From Chloroflexota bacterium (GTDB lineage Bacteria > Chloroflexota > Chloroflexia > Thermomicrobiales > JADLAZ01), in the NCBI GenBank assembly GCA_020849725.1, contig JADLAZ010000071.1:1-23972 (forward strand): a stretch of DNA of 23,972 nt. The letters are read 5' to 3'. A model generated the notes under the pieces. It searched no databases and was not told the origin of the DNA. It saw nothing but the letters and a program-made list of their open reading frames with translations. The position numbers were made by a program, and so were the translations under genes. Positions within the stretch are counted from its first letter, which is position 1, and each line of letters opens with the position of its first letter. Positions 1 to 8,261 of this stretch are shown one piece after another.

Positions 1-230
1 GCGACACGCTGCGCAGCGCCCGCCTGACGCTCGGGCCGAAGGCCGAGGTCGTCGTGGCCGAGGTCGGCGCCGGCCGGGTGCTGCTGATCTGCCCGGGTGG
101 CGACAAGGTGCTGGCCTGGAAGCTCGACAACGGCCAGCCGCGGGCGGCTGCCGTCGGCCCTGACGGCGCGCTCTACGTCGTCGACAGCGAGGGCACGTTG
201 CTGCGGGTGCGGCTAGCGCAGGGCTGCTGA
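1..230 (+). CDS. C-terminal end of an NHL/beta-propeller-type protein (partial)
   Basis: An open frame runs in from the left edge (first full codon at base 3) and stops at TGA 228-230. The 75 visible residues contain a blade-like segment, GPDGALYVVDSEGTLLRVRL, with the hydrophobic strand, Asp and Gly spacing seen in NHL and similar six-bladed propeller repeats. It resembles the propeller tail of the large glycosyltransferase at 8262-11714, which has blades such as DPAGNLYVVDTANRLVRKF. The missing upstream part may therefore be another GT39-type protein, but that is inference. The stop lies 2 bp from the stop of the convergent gene at 233. Propeller assignment is fairly secure; the identity of the whole protein is unknown. 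Confidence 0.6.
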   Translation, partial: DTLRSARLTLGPKAEVVVAEVGAGRVLLICPGGDKVLAWKLDNGQPRAAAVGPDGALYVVDSEGTLLRVRLAQGC

Positions 231-232
231 CG

Positions 233-2662
233 TCACCCGGCCGGCCGCAGCGCGGCTGGCGGCACCAGCGCGCGCTGTGGCGCGCCGGGGGGGCGCCAGA
301 AGAGGTCCAGGTAACCGTCACCACGCGGCCAGCGGCCGACCAGCGACACGGCATGCTCGCCTTCAGCCAGCGTCGCGCGGCCGCGCACGGTGCGCAGGCC
401 GGGCGACGCCTGCTCGTCGACGACGGCCTGGCCGTCCAGGAGCAACGTCACCTGGCCGTCGGTCGCGATCTCGAACTCGTAGTCGCCGGCGCGCGACACG
501 ACCAGAGTGCCGGCCCACCGGCCGCTGAACTGCTCGCGCCGGACCATCTCGCGCAGGCGGTGAAAGGTGATGCTCGGGTCAATGCGCCCGCCCTGGACGG
601 TCGCGGGTGGCGTCTCGCCGGCGACGACGACGCCCCGCAGACCGCCCGCCGGTGGCCGCCCGGCCGCCTGGTCCGCCGGTGACAGCGTGATCGTGTAGGC
701 GATGGTTTCGTTCGGCACGCTGTGATGCGCGCGCACGTCAGCGGTTGGGTAGTAGGCGCGCAGCAGCGGCAGCCAGTCCTGATTGAAGGCCGGCACGTAG
801 ATGCCGATCGCCTGCGCGCGCGGGGGCGCCGGCAGGGCGACGGTCGGATTCAGCAGATCGACGCGCTCGACGTGCGGCGCGAGGAAGCGCGTCGGACTGT
901 GGTTCGCGTAGAGGCGCGGTGCTCCGGCGGTGAGGAGCAAGGCGTCTGGTTCGAGGGATTGAGCATAGCGCGCTTGCAGCGTGGCGGCGGCCCATGGGTA
1001 GCTGAGGCCATAGCCACTGATGTAGCGCAGCGCCTCCTGCCCGCCGGTGAGGCCGACGGCCAGCGCCAGCGCGCTGGCGACGATGGTCCCGGCGTGCGGG
1101 GTCAGGCGGATGCGGATGGCGCGACCGAGCGCGTCGATGAAGACAGCGGCGACGACCAGCGCCGGCAGCAGCGCCGGCAGCACGCGATGAAAACTCCCGG
1201 CATTGAATGTCAGCACCGTGCCGATCAGGAATGGCATGGCGAACCAGGCGACGACGATCAGGTACCGCAGGTCACGCGCGCGACTGGCCGCGTACACCAG
1301 ACCGAGGAGGACCAGCGGTGCGAGGAGCGCCGGGACCAGCATGACGCCGGGGAACGGATGAAAGTCGTCCATGTCCCGCCGGTGTGTAAATGCCGCTAGC
1401 CCCGACGTCACCTGGCCCAGCAGGATGCGGGGCACGTCGCCGGGGCTGGCGCCGTGGCGGTTCGCGGCATTGGCCCAGGTGGCGGCGTCATACCAGATCA
1501 GGCGGGTCTCGGAGCGTCCGGTCAACTCGCGGGGGGAGTCGCGGATGGCGGCGATCAGCGGTGACAGCACGACCAGGCCGCCCACCCCCACCAGCGTCAC
1601 CTCGCGCAGCCAGCCGCGCCAGGCGGCCGGTCGCTGCGCCAGCCGCCAGCCCACCACGACCGCTAGCACCGGCAACACCAGTCGTGACCCGGAGCTGAAG
1701 TAGAGCGCCAGACCGGCGGTCATGCCGGCGCCGGCGAGCCACAACGCACGCTGGCTGGTGATGCCGCGCCAGTAGCACCACAGACTGAGGCAGGCGAACA
1801 GTGGTCCCTGAATGACGTTGATCCCCAGGCGGCTGAAATGAATGAGCGGGACAGATATCGTCGTGAGCGCGGCGGCGATCAGCGCCGGGCGCTGGCCGAA
1901 CAGATCACGCGTCAGAAGATAGATGGCCGGCACCATCGCCACGCCGGCCAGCGCCGAAATGAGGCGCAGCGCCGTCAGGTTCGGGCCGACCATCGCCACC
2001 GACCCGGCGAGCAGATGCATGTACAGCGCCGGATCGCCCCAGAACGCGACGCCGAACGGCAACGGTCCGTCGCCGCGCAGGATCGCCAGCGCCAGCTCGC
2101 CAAACTCGGTCTCGTCGCCGTGGATGCCGTTCGGCAAGTGTTCCAGGTTGGTCAGGCGCAGCCCGGCCGCCAGCAGCGTGAGGCCACCGATCGCCAGCCA
2201 CGTGGTGGCGCGCGGCGAGGCGACCCAGCGCGGCAACCGGCTGTCCGGCAGCCGGCGCTGGAGCCACGCCAGCGGCGCCCGAAGCTGCTCATCCGGGAGG
2301 AAGAGCGTGATGAACGCCACCAGGCTGACGAGCCAGGCCAGCAGGGATGTCCAGAGGGCACGCTCACTCCGGGCCAGGCCCATCGCCACCGCCTGCCCGG
2401 CGATGATGACGGCCAGAGTTACAACCCGGCGTGACATGAGCCGGTGTGGGGCGCCCGCCATGACGTCGTCGGCGCCGGGCGCGAGTACCTGGGCCAGCAC
2501 CAGCGTGATCGCGCTGGCCAGACAGAGCAGCCAGCCACGCGTCTCCTGCTGCTGCAGGAGCAGCGCCTGACCAGTGGCGGCCAGCGCCAACGCCACCAGC
2601 AGACAGAACGACGCTGCCTCCCGGCGCCACCCACCGGCACGTGATGCTGACTGCTCCGTCAC
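233..2662 (-). CDS. GT39/ArnT-like membrane glycosyltransferase with C-terminal PA14-like domain
   Basis: Predicted polytopic membrane glycosyltransferase of the GT-C fold, transferring a sugar from a polyprenyl-phosphate donor on the outer face of the membrane. Many hydrophobic segments fill residues 15 to about 560. The first extracytoplasmic loop carries the family Asp-Glu pair in NGIHGDETEFGEL (D183-E184 from the chosen start). The soluble tail has a PA14-like module (about residues 690-805), with FSGRWAGTLVV, GDYEFEIATDG, LLLDG and a closing LFWRPPG motif; PA14 domains often bind carbohydrate. I chose GTG at 2662 because AGGAG lies 9 nt upstream. In-frame starts at 2695 (GTG) and 2716 (TTG) have no such site and overlap a remnant reading frame. 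Donor and acceptor cannot be told from sequence. Family call is strong; the start is moderate. Confidence 0.85.
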   Translation of the reverse strand: MTEQSASRAGGWRREAASFCLLVALALAATGQALLLQQQETRGWLLCLASAITLVLAQVLAPGADDVMAGAPHRLMSRRVVTLAVIIAGQAVAMGLARSERALWTSLLAWLVSLVAFITLFLPDEQLRAPLAWLQRRLPDSRLPRWVASPRATTWLAIGGLTLLAAGLRLTNLEHLPNGIHGDETEFGELALAILRGDGPLPFGVAFWGDPALYMHLLAGSVAMVGPNLTALRLISALAGVAMVPAIYLLTRDLFGQRPALIAAALTTISVPLIHFSRLGINVIQGPLFACLSLWCYWRGITSQRALWLAGAGMTAGLALYFSSGSRLVLPVLAVVVGWRLAQRPAAWRGWLREVTLVGVGGLVVLSPLIAAIRDSPRELTGRSETRLIWYDAATWANAANRHGASPGDVPRILLGQVTSGLAAFTHRRDMDDFHPFPGVMLVPALLAPLVLLGLVYAASRARDLRYLIVVAWFAMPFLIGTVLTFNAGSFHRVLPALLPALVVAAVFIDALGRAIRIRLTPHAGTIVASALALAVGLTGGQEALRYISGYGLSYPWAAATLQARYAQSLEPDALLLTAGAPRLYANHSPTRFLAPHVERVDLLNPTVALPAPPRAQAIGIYVPAFNQDWLPLLRAYYPTADVRAHHSVPNETIAYTITLSPADQAAGRPPAGGLRGVVVAGETPPATVQGGRIDPSITFHRLREMVRREQFSGRWAGTLVVSRAGDYEFEIATDGQVTLLLDGQAVVDEQASPGLRTVRGRATLAEGEHAVSLVGRWPRGDGYLDLFWRPPGAPQRALVPPAALRPAG

Positions 2663-2687
2663 ACGACTCCGCTCCTGCCCACTCGCG

Positions 2688-2846
2688 TCACTCACCGTCG
2701 CGACCCGGTGGCGCAAGCGCGGTCACAACGGTGCGGCCGCGATTGTCCCGGGACACGACCAGCGTGTGATCGGGCCAGATGGCCTGGAGGTCCGCCAGTT
2801 GGCGCGCCTCGTCGTTAGTCTGCGCCACCCAGACCGCGCCTGGACA
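2688..2846 (-). pseudogene. Decayed C-terminal fragment of a GT39-like protein
   Basis: In a frame different from the downstream glycosyltransferase, the minus strand reads a protein-like tail with AVWVAQTNDEARQLADLQAI, then WPDHTLVVSRDNRGRTVVTA, ending at TGA 2688-2690. The pattern (Trp/Val strand, helix, YP/WPD turn, strand, R-D-x-x-GR, strand) resembles the soluble segment that follows the membrane domain in the other GT39 proteins here, for example LYLLPEQ...AYPGATVTEHRGP at 8262-11714. No start codon, ribosome site or membrane region precedes it; the frame closes at a TGA just beyond base 2940. I read it as the remnant of a deleted or truncated paralogue. It could be chance coding potential in GC-rich DNA. 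Confidence 0.4.
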
Positions 2847-3222
2847 TCCCCATCGTCGATTCAGCCACCGTCTGGGAGGTCCTTTCAGTGGGCGGCGGCC
2901 GGTCGTCGCGCCATGCGCCCAGTCGTCCGCTGCGTGTGCCTCAGTCTACTGTACGGTCATCGGGTGCTGTTCTTCACCTTGCGGCCCCAGCCGGTGGCCG
3001 GCGCTGGCGCCGCGTCTGCATTTGACGACCGCTCGCCCTGCCCCTGTCCTTGAGTTGACGCCGGCCGTCTCATAGACTCAGAGTGTTGACGCGGCAGGTG
3101 AGAGACAGACCCGTCAGCGGCGCGTACACGAAGACGAGGGTGCGCCAGCGCACCCTTGCGAACGACTGACCGGCGTGAGCCAGCGGCCCGACACGAAAGA
3201 GATGGACGACCGGCGATGACAC
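2847..3222. other. Intergenic stretch between divergent glycosyltransferase genes
   Basis: Apart from the C-terminal remnant on its left side and a weak promoter candidate at 3050-3078, I see nothing convincing here. Short open frames on both strands have Arg/Pro-rich, low-complexity translations typical of chance frames in high-GC DNA. The divergent arrangement means that promoters for both flanking genes should lie in or near this stretch. Confidence 0.5.
3050..3078 (+). promoter_or_regulatory. Candidate sigma-70-type promoter for the 984-aa glycosyltransferase
   Basis: TTGAGT (3050-3055) and TAGACT (3073-3078) are separated by 17 nt; each matches the housekeeping consensus at 4 of 6 positions. 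It would give a leader of roughly 135 nt before the ATG at 3223. TAGACT with a 17-nt spacer recurs at 15667. Assigned by eye only. Confidence 0.3.
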
Positions 3223-6177
3223 ATGTCTGACGAGCGAGCCGCGGATCGGTGGGCAACGCTGGGCCTGGCCGGTGCGCTGCTGGCCGCATTCGCCGGCATG
3301 GCGCTCACGCGCGTGCCCGAGCATGTGCCGATGTACACGGTCTCCTTTCAGGGTTGGCCGCGGCTGGGTTTCTACCTGGTGGCCGCGCTGTGCCTGGCCT
3401 GGACCGGCACGCACGTGGCGGCGTTCCGCTGGGATGACGCGCCGGCTGGCGGCGCCTGGTGGCGGACGCGCGGCGCGGCCTGGCTGCTCGGCTGGCTGGG
3501 TGTGGCGCTGGCGCTGGCGCTCTACAACTGGATCCAGTTGCGCCGTGATCTGGCCGATCCCGCGGGGCCGATGCTCTGGATCGCGTCGATGCTGATGGCC
3601 GTCGTGGCGGTGGCGCCGTCGCTGCGTGGCGATGTCGCTGGCGCCTGGCGCTCGATGGTCGGCGAGCGCCGCTGGCAGTGGCTGCTGCTGGGGGGCATCC
3701 TGGCGGTGGGCATCGTCGTGCGCTTCGCCAACCTCGCGGGCGTGCCGATGAACGTCCAGGCCGACGAGGGCGATCGCGCCGCCAGCGCCCTGAACATCAT
3801 CGACGGCCTGGCCCCGCGCTCCTGGTTCGACGCCGGCTGGTACCACATCAACATGGTCTACTTCCGGCTGCTGGCCGGCACGTTCGGCCTGCTCGGCATC
3901 GGCGTGGCCGAGGGGCGCGTGCTGAGCGCGGTGTCGGGCACCATCTTCCTGCTGACGGTCGCCTGGATCGGCATCCGCCATTTCAACTGGCGGCTGGGCC
4001 TGATCGCCACCGCGCTGGCGGCGACTGGCGCGTTCGTCCTCCAGTTCAGTCGGACGATCATGGAGTCGGGCATCCTGGCGACACTGTGGGCGCTGTCGGT
4101 CGCCGGCTTCCTGGAGGGGGCGCGCACGCGCCGCGCCTGGCCCTACGCCCTGGCCGGACTGTGTGGTGGCCTGAGCCTGTACACCTATCCGTCGGCGCGG
4201 CTGTGGGCGCTCGGCGCGGTGCTGACCGTGGCCGCGCTGTGGCTGCACGGGCGTGGCCAGCGCTGGGCGATCGCGCGCGGCGCCACCATCGCCGCGATCG
4301 TGTCGCTGGTCGCCGTCCTGCCGTTCTTGGCGCACCTGGAGCGCGAGCCGAACCGGGCGACGATCCGCTACCAGGAGACGACCGTCCTGTCGCCGCTCAA
4401 CCAGACGCGGCTGGAGTACACGCGGCCGAACATGCCGCTGCCGGAGCTGATGGCGATCCAGGTCGAGCGCTCGCTGGGAGTGTTCGACCGCTACCGCGAC
4501 GGCAGCGGGTTCCTGCCGACCAGCCAGCCGCTGTTCCCGCTGCCCCTGGCGGCGCTGCTGCTCATCGGCGCCGTGTATGCGTTGCTGCGCAGCTTCGCCG
4601 ACCCGCGCGCGGCCGTGCTTAGCCTCTGGTTCTGGCTCGGACTGAGCGGCGTGATCCTGACGGTCGAGACGCCGGCCGCGCAGCGCGCCGCTGGCCTGCT
4701 GATCACCCTGCCGCTGTTGCCAGCGCTGCTGCTGGACGAGATCGCCGGGCGCGTGCCGGCGGTGGCGCGCGTGCTCGGCGCCCTGCGACGCTCGCCCGCG
4801 GCGCCGTCGCCCGATGGCACGGCCATCACCCGCGCCACCGCCGTCGGCCTGGTGCTGATGGTGGTGGTCGCGACTGTCTGGCAGACAAACTTCTACTTCA
4901 ACGTCTACGGCTCGATGACTGAACCGTGGTCCTACTCCTCGGACGAGGGCCGCCAGGTCGCCGCACTCGGCGAAGTCGGGCCGGTGTACTCGATGGAAGT
5001 CTCCGAGCATATGGTCATCTCCGGCTGGGTTCGCTTCATGGCGCGCGAGGCGCGCGCCAGCGCCATCCCCAACCCGGGTCAGCAACTGCCGGTGCTCGAC
5101 ATGGACGAGCCGCCGGTCAACCCGCCCGGCCCGCGATCGATCGTCCACGTGCCGAAGCCGGGCGACGGCGTCAGCTTCCTGCTCTATGGCGCGAACCAGA
5201 CGGCCTACGCCAGCCTGGTCGAGGCGCTCTATCCCGGCGGGGCACTCCTGCCGCCGGTCGACGACCGCGTCGCCTATCAGGCGCCGCCCGAGGCGGTCGA
5301 TCGCACGCGCGGCGTCACCGTCATCAATGGCGCCGGCGAGCCGCTGGGCACGGTCGACACGTTCGGTGTACTGCCGGCCGCGCTGGCGCTGCCGGGCCAG
5401 GTCGAGTGGCGGGCGGGCATCCGCATTACCCGCTCTGGGCGGCATCGGTTCGAGCTGGCCGCGCCGCAGGCAGCGACACTATTGATCGATGGCGTCACGG
5501 TGGCCGAGACCAGCGGCGGTCCGGTCCGACAGGATGTCGAGCTGGCGCGCGGCCTGCACTTCGTCCAGGTCAAGGCCGATGTGCAGTCGCGCGCAGACGC
5601 GATCACGCTGCGTCGCTCGCGCATGCTCGAGGCAGGGACCGGGACGGCCACGCTGCGCGCCTTCGAGCCGACGGCGACATACGCCTTGATGGATGCGCCC
5701 TGGGGCCTGCTCGGGAGGGCCATCCCACAGGGCGAGTCGGCGGCCTCGCCGCGGGTGCGCATGTTCCTGGACCTCACACTGTCGGCGGCGTTCATGCACA
5801 ACATCGAGCCGCTGCCGCGACCGGGCCAGATCGTCTGGCGCGGCACGCTGCTGGCGCCGCGCTCTGGTGTCTACCGGATGGCCTTCGCCACCGACGCGCC
5901 GCTGCGCCTGGAGATCGATGGTCAGTCGATCGCCGTGCAGCAGGAGCGCGCCGAGACGTGGGACAAGGTCAAGGAAGGGACGCCGATCGAGCTGACGGCC
6001 GGGCCGCACCCGATCGTCGTGACGATGCAGATGCCCGAGGGTGGCCGGACGCTGATCCGTTGGGTCTGGGCGCCGCCATTGGCCGATGGCCGTCGCGATG
6101 TCGAAGGCGACTGGGCGATGGTGCCACCGATGGTGCTGCGGCCGGAGACGCCGGTCTGGCTGGGGTCACGGCCGTAG
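3223..6177 (+). CDS. GT39/ArnT-like membrane glycosyltransferase with two PA14-like domains
   Basis: A 984-residue polytopic GT-C glycosyltransferase. Hydrophobic helices occupy about residues 12-560. The loop after the helix ending near residue 170 has NVQADEGDRA, with the family Asp-Glu pair at D181-E182. Two PA14-like beta-sandwich modules follow in the predicted extracytoplasmic tail. The first (about 725-805) has VEWRAGIRITRSGRHRFEL and LLIDG. The second (about 868-975) has IVWRGTLLAPRSGVYRMAF, LEIDG and RWVWAPP. Known GT39 members use polyprenyl-phosphate sugars to modify proteins or glycans; the sugar here is unknown. The ATG has no strong ribosome site. Its TAG stop lies 6 bp from the stop of the convergent gene, with no room for a terminator between them. 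Confidence 0.85.
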   Translation: MSDERAADRWATLGLAGALLAAFAGMALTRVPEHVPMYTVSFQGWPRLGFYLVAALCLAWTGTHVAAFRWDDAPAGGAWWRTRGAAWLLGWLGVALALALYNWIQLRRDLADPAGPMLWIASMLMAVVAVAPSLRGDVAGAWRSMVGERRWQWLLLGGILAVGIVVRFANLAGVPMNVQADEGDRAASALNIIDGLAPRSWFDAGWYHINMVYFRLLAGTFGLLGIGVAEGRVLSAVSGTIFLLTVAWIGIRHFNWRLGLIATALAATGAFVLQFSRTIMESGILATLWALSVAGFLEGARTRRAWPYALAGLCGGLSLYTYPSARLWALGAVLTVAALWLHGRGQRWAIARGATIAAIVSLVAVLPFLAHLEREPNRATIRYQETTVLSPLNQTRLEYTRPNMPLPELMAIQVERSLGVFDRYRDGSGFLPTSQPLFPLPLAALLLIGAVYALLRSFADPRAAVLSLWFWLGLSGVILTVETPAAQRAAGLLITLPLLPALLLDEIAGRVPAVARVLGALRRSPAAPSPDGTAITRATAVGLVLMVVVATVWQTNFYFNVYGSMTEPWSYSSDEGRQVAALGEVGPVYSMEVSEHMVISGWVRFMAREARASAIPNPGQQLPVLDMDEPPVNPPGPRSIVHVPKPGDGVSFLLYGANQTAYASLVEALYPGGALLPPVDDRVAYQAPPEAVDRTRGVTVINGAGEPLGTVDTFGVLPAALALPGQVEWRAGIRITRSGRHRFELAAPQAATLLIDGVTVAETSGGPVRQDVELARGLHFVQVKADVQSRADAITLRRSRMLEAGTGTATLRAFEPTATYALMDAPWGLLGRAIPQGESAASPRVRMFLDLTLSAAFMHNIEPLPRPGQIVWRGTLLAPRSGVYRMAFATDAPLRLEIDGQSIAVQQERAETWDKVKEGTPIELTAGPHPIVVTMQMPEGGRTLIRWVWAPPLADGRRDVEGDWAMVPPMVLRPETPVWLGSRP

Positions 6178-6183
6178 CACGGC

Positions 6184-7206
6184 TCAGGGCGCCGGCGGTA
6201 AGCTTGCGTCGGCGGCGAGCGAGCGCGGCTCAGGCGCCGGCCGCAAGCTCAACCCCCAACCCCAGACGCACAGCAGCCCGGCGACGACGACCGGCAGGAA
6301 CAGCACCCCGTGCAGCGCCAGCGTCAACGGCGCGCCGGTCGTTTCGGGAACCCCGGCCAGCGTCAGCAGCGCCACCAGCGCCAGCTCGAACGCGCCCAGC
6401 CCGGCCGGCGCCAGCGGCAGCGACGTCGCCAGGTTGACCAGGCAGATGGCGATCACCCACCACCACAGCGGCAGGCTGACGCCGAACGCGGCCGCGACCA
6501 CCAGATAGATCGTCGCGCCGGCCAGCCAGATGACGACCGACAGCAGGACGGCCAGCAGCGCCGCGCCCGGCGACAGCGACGCGGCCACGCCGCCCAGGCC
6601 GGCCTCGACGATGCCCAGCGCCCGCTTCCGCGCCGACGGCGGCACCACCGTCAACAGCCGGCGCGTCAGCCCCGTCAGGCGCGCACGCGCCGCCACGGCC
6701 AGCACCAGCACCGCCAGCAGCAGCCCGAACACGACGGCGCCGGCCAGGATGGCGGCGCGGACCCAATCGGCCGCCGGCAGCAAGGGCAGCAGCAGCGCCA
6801 GCAGCCCGACCACCGTCAGGCCGTCGAGGACGCGCTCGACGACGATCGTGCCGAGCAGCGTCGCCGGCCGTGCCCCGCTGAGCCGGCCGGTCGCCAGCGC
6901 GCGCGCCAGCTCGCCCACCCGCGCCGGCAGCAGGTTGTTGGCGGCGTAGCCGACCACCAGGCCGACGTACACCTGCCAGAGCGCGACCCGCGCCGCGCCG
7001 CCGATCAGTACCTTCCAGCGCACAGCGCGCAGCGCCAGGTCGACGAAGTAGAGCGCCATCGCCAGCAGCAACAGGCCGGCGTCGAGCCGCGCCAGCGCCA
7101 GCACGAAATCGTCCAACTGGACGTTGCGAAACGCGATCCCCACCAGCGCCAGGCTGATGACGGCCGTCAGCGCCAGGCGGACCGGCCGGGCGGCGAGATG
7201 GCTCAT
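6184..7206 (-). CDS. YbhN/AglD-like flippase-type membrane protein (LPG_synthase_TM family)
   Basis: A 340-residue protein made almost wholly of hydrophobic helices. It carries the signature of the lysylphosphatidylglycerol-synthase transmembrane / UPF0104 family: GYAANNLLPARVGELARA (from about residue 88), then a VVERVLDG motif about 20 residues on. Family members include AglD-type proteins in glycosylation clusters and proteins proposed to move or handle lipid-linked substrates; direct biochemical proof of flipping is limited. Its ATG overlaps the TGA of the upstream GT2 gene (ATGA at 7203-7206), so the two are very likely translationally coupled. It lacks the soluble aminoacyl-transferase half of MprF, so true lysyl-PG synthesis is excluded. 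The context supports a role in lipid-linked sugar supply. Confidence 0.85.
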   Translation of the reverse strand: MSHLAARPVRLALTAVISLALVGIAFRNVQLDDFVLALARLDAGLLLLAMALYFVDLALRAVRWKVLIGGAARVALWQVYVGLVVGYAANNLLPARVGELARALATGRLSGARPATLLGTIVVERVLDGLTVVGLLALLLPLLPAADWVRAAILAGAVVFGLLLAVLVLAVAARARLTGLTRRLLTVVPPSARKRALGIVEAGLGGVAASLSPGAALLAVLLSVVIWLAGATIYLVVAAAFGVSLPLWWWVIAICLVNLATSLPLAPAGLGAFELALVALLTLAGVPETTGAPLTLALHGVLFLPVVVAGLLCVWGWGLSLRPAPEPRSLAADASLPPAP

Positions 7207-8024
7207 GCGCCGTGTGCCCGCCCGGCGACGATGGCCGCCATGTGGTAGCGGCTGATGACCTGGCTGAGCTGGCGATTGAACTGCCGCGAGCGCAATAGCC
7301 CCCAGCGATTGAGCAGGTAGCGCCCGACCGTGCGCAGCGTCATCAGCCCATAGATGATGCTGTTCTTCAGGTTGACCGACGACGCTTCAGCGAAGTAGCG
7401 CGTCGGCACGGCGATCTCGTCGATCTGGAAGCCGAAATAGACCGTCTGGGCGATGACTTCGGAGTCGAAGACGAAGTTGTCTGAGTTCAGCACGAACGGG
7501 ATCGTCTCCAGCAGGCGCCGGCTGTAGGCGCGGAAGCCGGTGTGGTACTCCGACAGCAACAGGCCGAAGGCGGCATTCTCGGCGATCGTCAGGAAGCGGT
7601 TGGACAGATACTTCCAGACCGGCATGCCGCCGGCCAGCGTGCCGCCGCCGAGCAGCCGCGAGCCGAGCACCAGGTCGGCGCGCCCATCAACGATCGGCTG
7701 GATCAAATCTGGCACCAGCGTCGAGTCGTACTGGTAGTCGGGGTGGAGCATGACGACGATGTCGGCGCCCTGCGTCAACGCCTCGACATAGCACGTCTTC
7801 TGGTTGCCGCCGTAGCCGCGGTTCTGGACGTGGACGACCGGCTCGATGCCGAGCCGCCGGGCGACCTCGACGGTACCGTCCTGGCTGACATCGTCGACGA
7901 GGATGACGCGGTAGACGATGTCCCTCGGCAGATCGGCGTACGTGCGCTCCAGCGTTCGCGCCGCGTTGTAGGCCGGCATGACGACGATGACGCGCGGCGT
8001 GGTCGCCGGAACTGGCACGGCCAT
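7203..8024 (-). CDS. Glycosyltransferase family 2, polyprenyl-phosphate sugar synthase type
   Basis: A 273-residue GT-A fold enzyme resembling dolichyl/polyprenyl-phosphate mannose or glucose synthases, which move a sugar from a nucleotide donor to a lipid phosphate on the cytoplasmic face. RVIVVMPAYNAARTLERTY forms the first Rossmann-like strand. ILVDDVSQDGT (D44-D45) is the nucleotide-sugar binding motif, NRGYGGNQKTC a conserved loop, and VMLHPDYQYD the acidic metal-binding motif (D96). The C-terminal part is amphipathic, without the two helices of GtrB-type synthases. ATG at 8024 is chosen because AGGAG lies 7 nt upstream; a TTG 33 nt earlier has no such support. It is first in an operon with the flippase-type gene. 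The sugar is undetermined. Confidence 0.88.
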   Translation of the reverse strand: MAVPVPATTPRVIVVMPAYNAARTLERTYADLPRDIVYRVILVDDVSQDGTVEVARRLGIEPVVHVQNRGYGGNQKTCYVEALTQGADIVVMLHPDYQYDSTLVPDLIQPIVDGRADLVLGSRLLGGGTLAGGMPVWKYLSNRFLTIAENAAFGLLLSEYHTGFRAYSRRLLETIPFVLNSDNFVFDSEVIAQTVYFGFQIDEIAVPTRYFAEASSVNLKNSIIYGLMTLRTVGRYLLNRWGLLRSRQFNRQLSQVISRYHMAAIVAGRAHGA

Positions 8025-8117
8025 CGATTCTCTCCTGTGGGCCAGGACGGACAGCAACGGTGGCCACCTGCCGGATCTACGCCGGGCCTGGAAATCCGTC
8101 TGTCGGGCGCGCGGGCG

Positions 8118-8147
8118 CTAGCACAGGTATCGGCGCATCCGTATAGT
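8118..8147 (+). promoter_or_regulatory. Candidate promoter upstream of the GT39-PA14-propeller gene
   Basis: TATAGT (8142-8147) matches the -10 consensus at 5 of 6 positions and is one of few AT-rich hexamers in the 237-bp divergent gap. The -35 is weak: CTAGCA at 8118-8123, 18-nt spacing, 3 of 6. It would start transcription about 110 nt before the ATG at 8262. Confidence 0.3.
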
Positions 8148-8261
8148 TCGTTGAGAAGCTCGTGCGGCCGCGCGTCCGTCCGATGATTGTAGCGGAGCGC
8201 CCATGCGCCCGCAGCCGGCGTCCGACCGTGACGGGCATCGCCAGTGCAACGTGAAGGGGCC

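Noticed and set aside
3086..3091. Second TTGACG as a -35 element
   Set aside because: No -10-like hexamer follows at 16-18 nt.
3070..5445. Long 791-codon open frame on the minus strand opposite the 984-aa glycosyltransferase
   Set aside because: Its translation is Arg/Gln/Asp/His-rich with no domain or hydrophobic pattern, and the plus strand has a clear membrane protein with family motifs. It is a by-product of high GC at the third codon position.
6310..7248. Plus-strand Gln/Arg/His-rich frame opposite the flippase-type gene
   Set aside because: Composition is that of an antisense reading of Leu/Ala/Val codons; no start signal.
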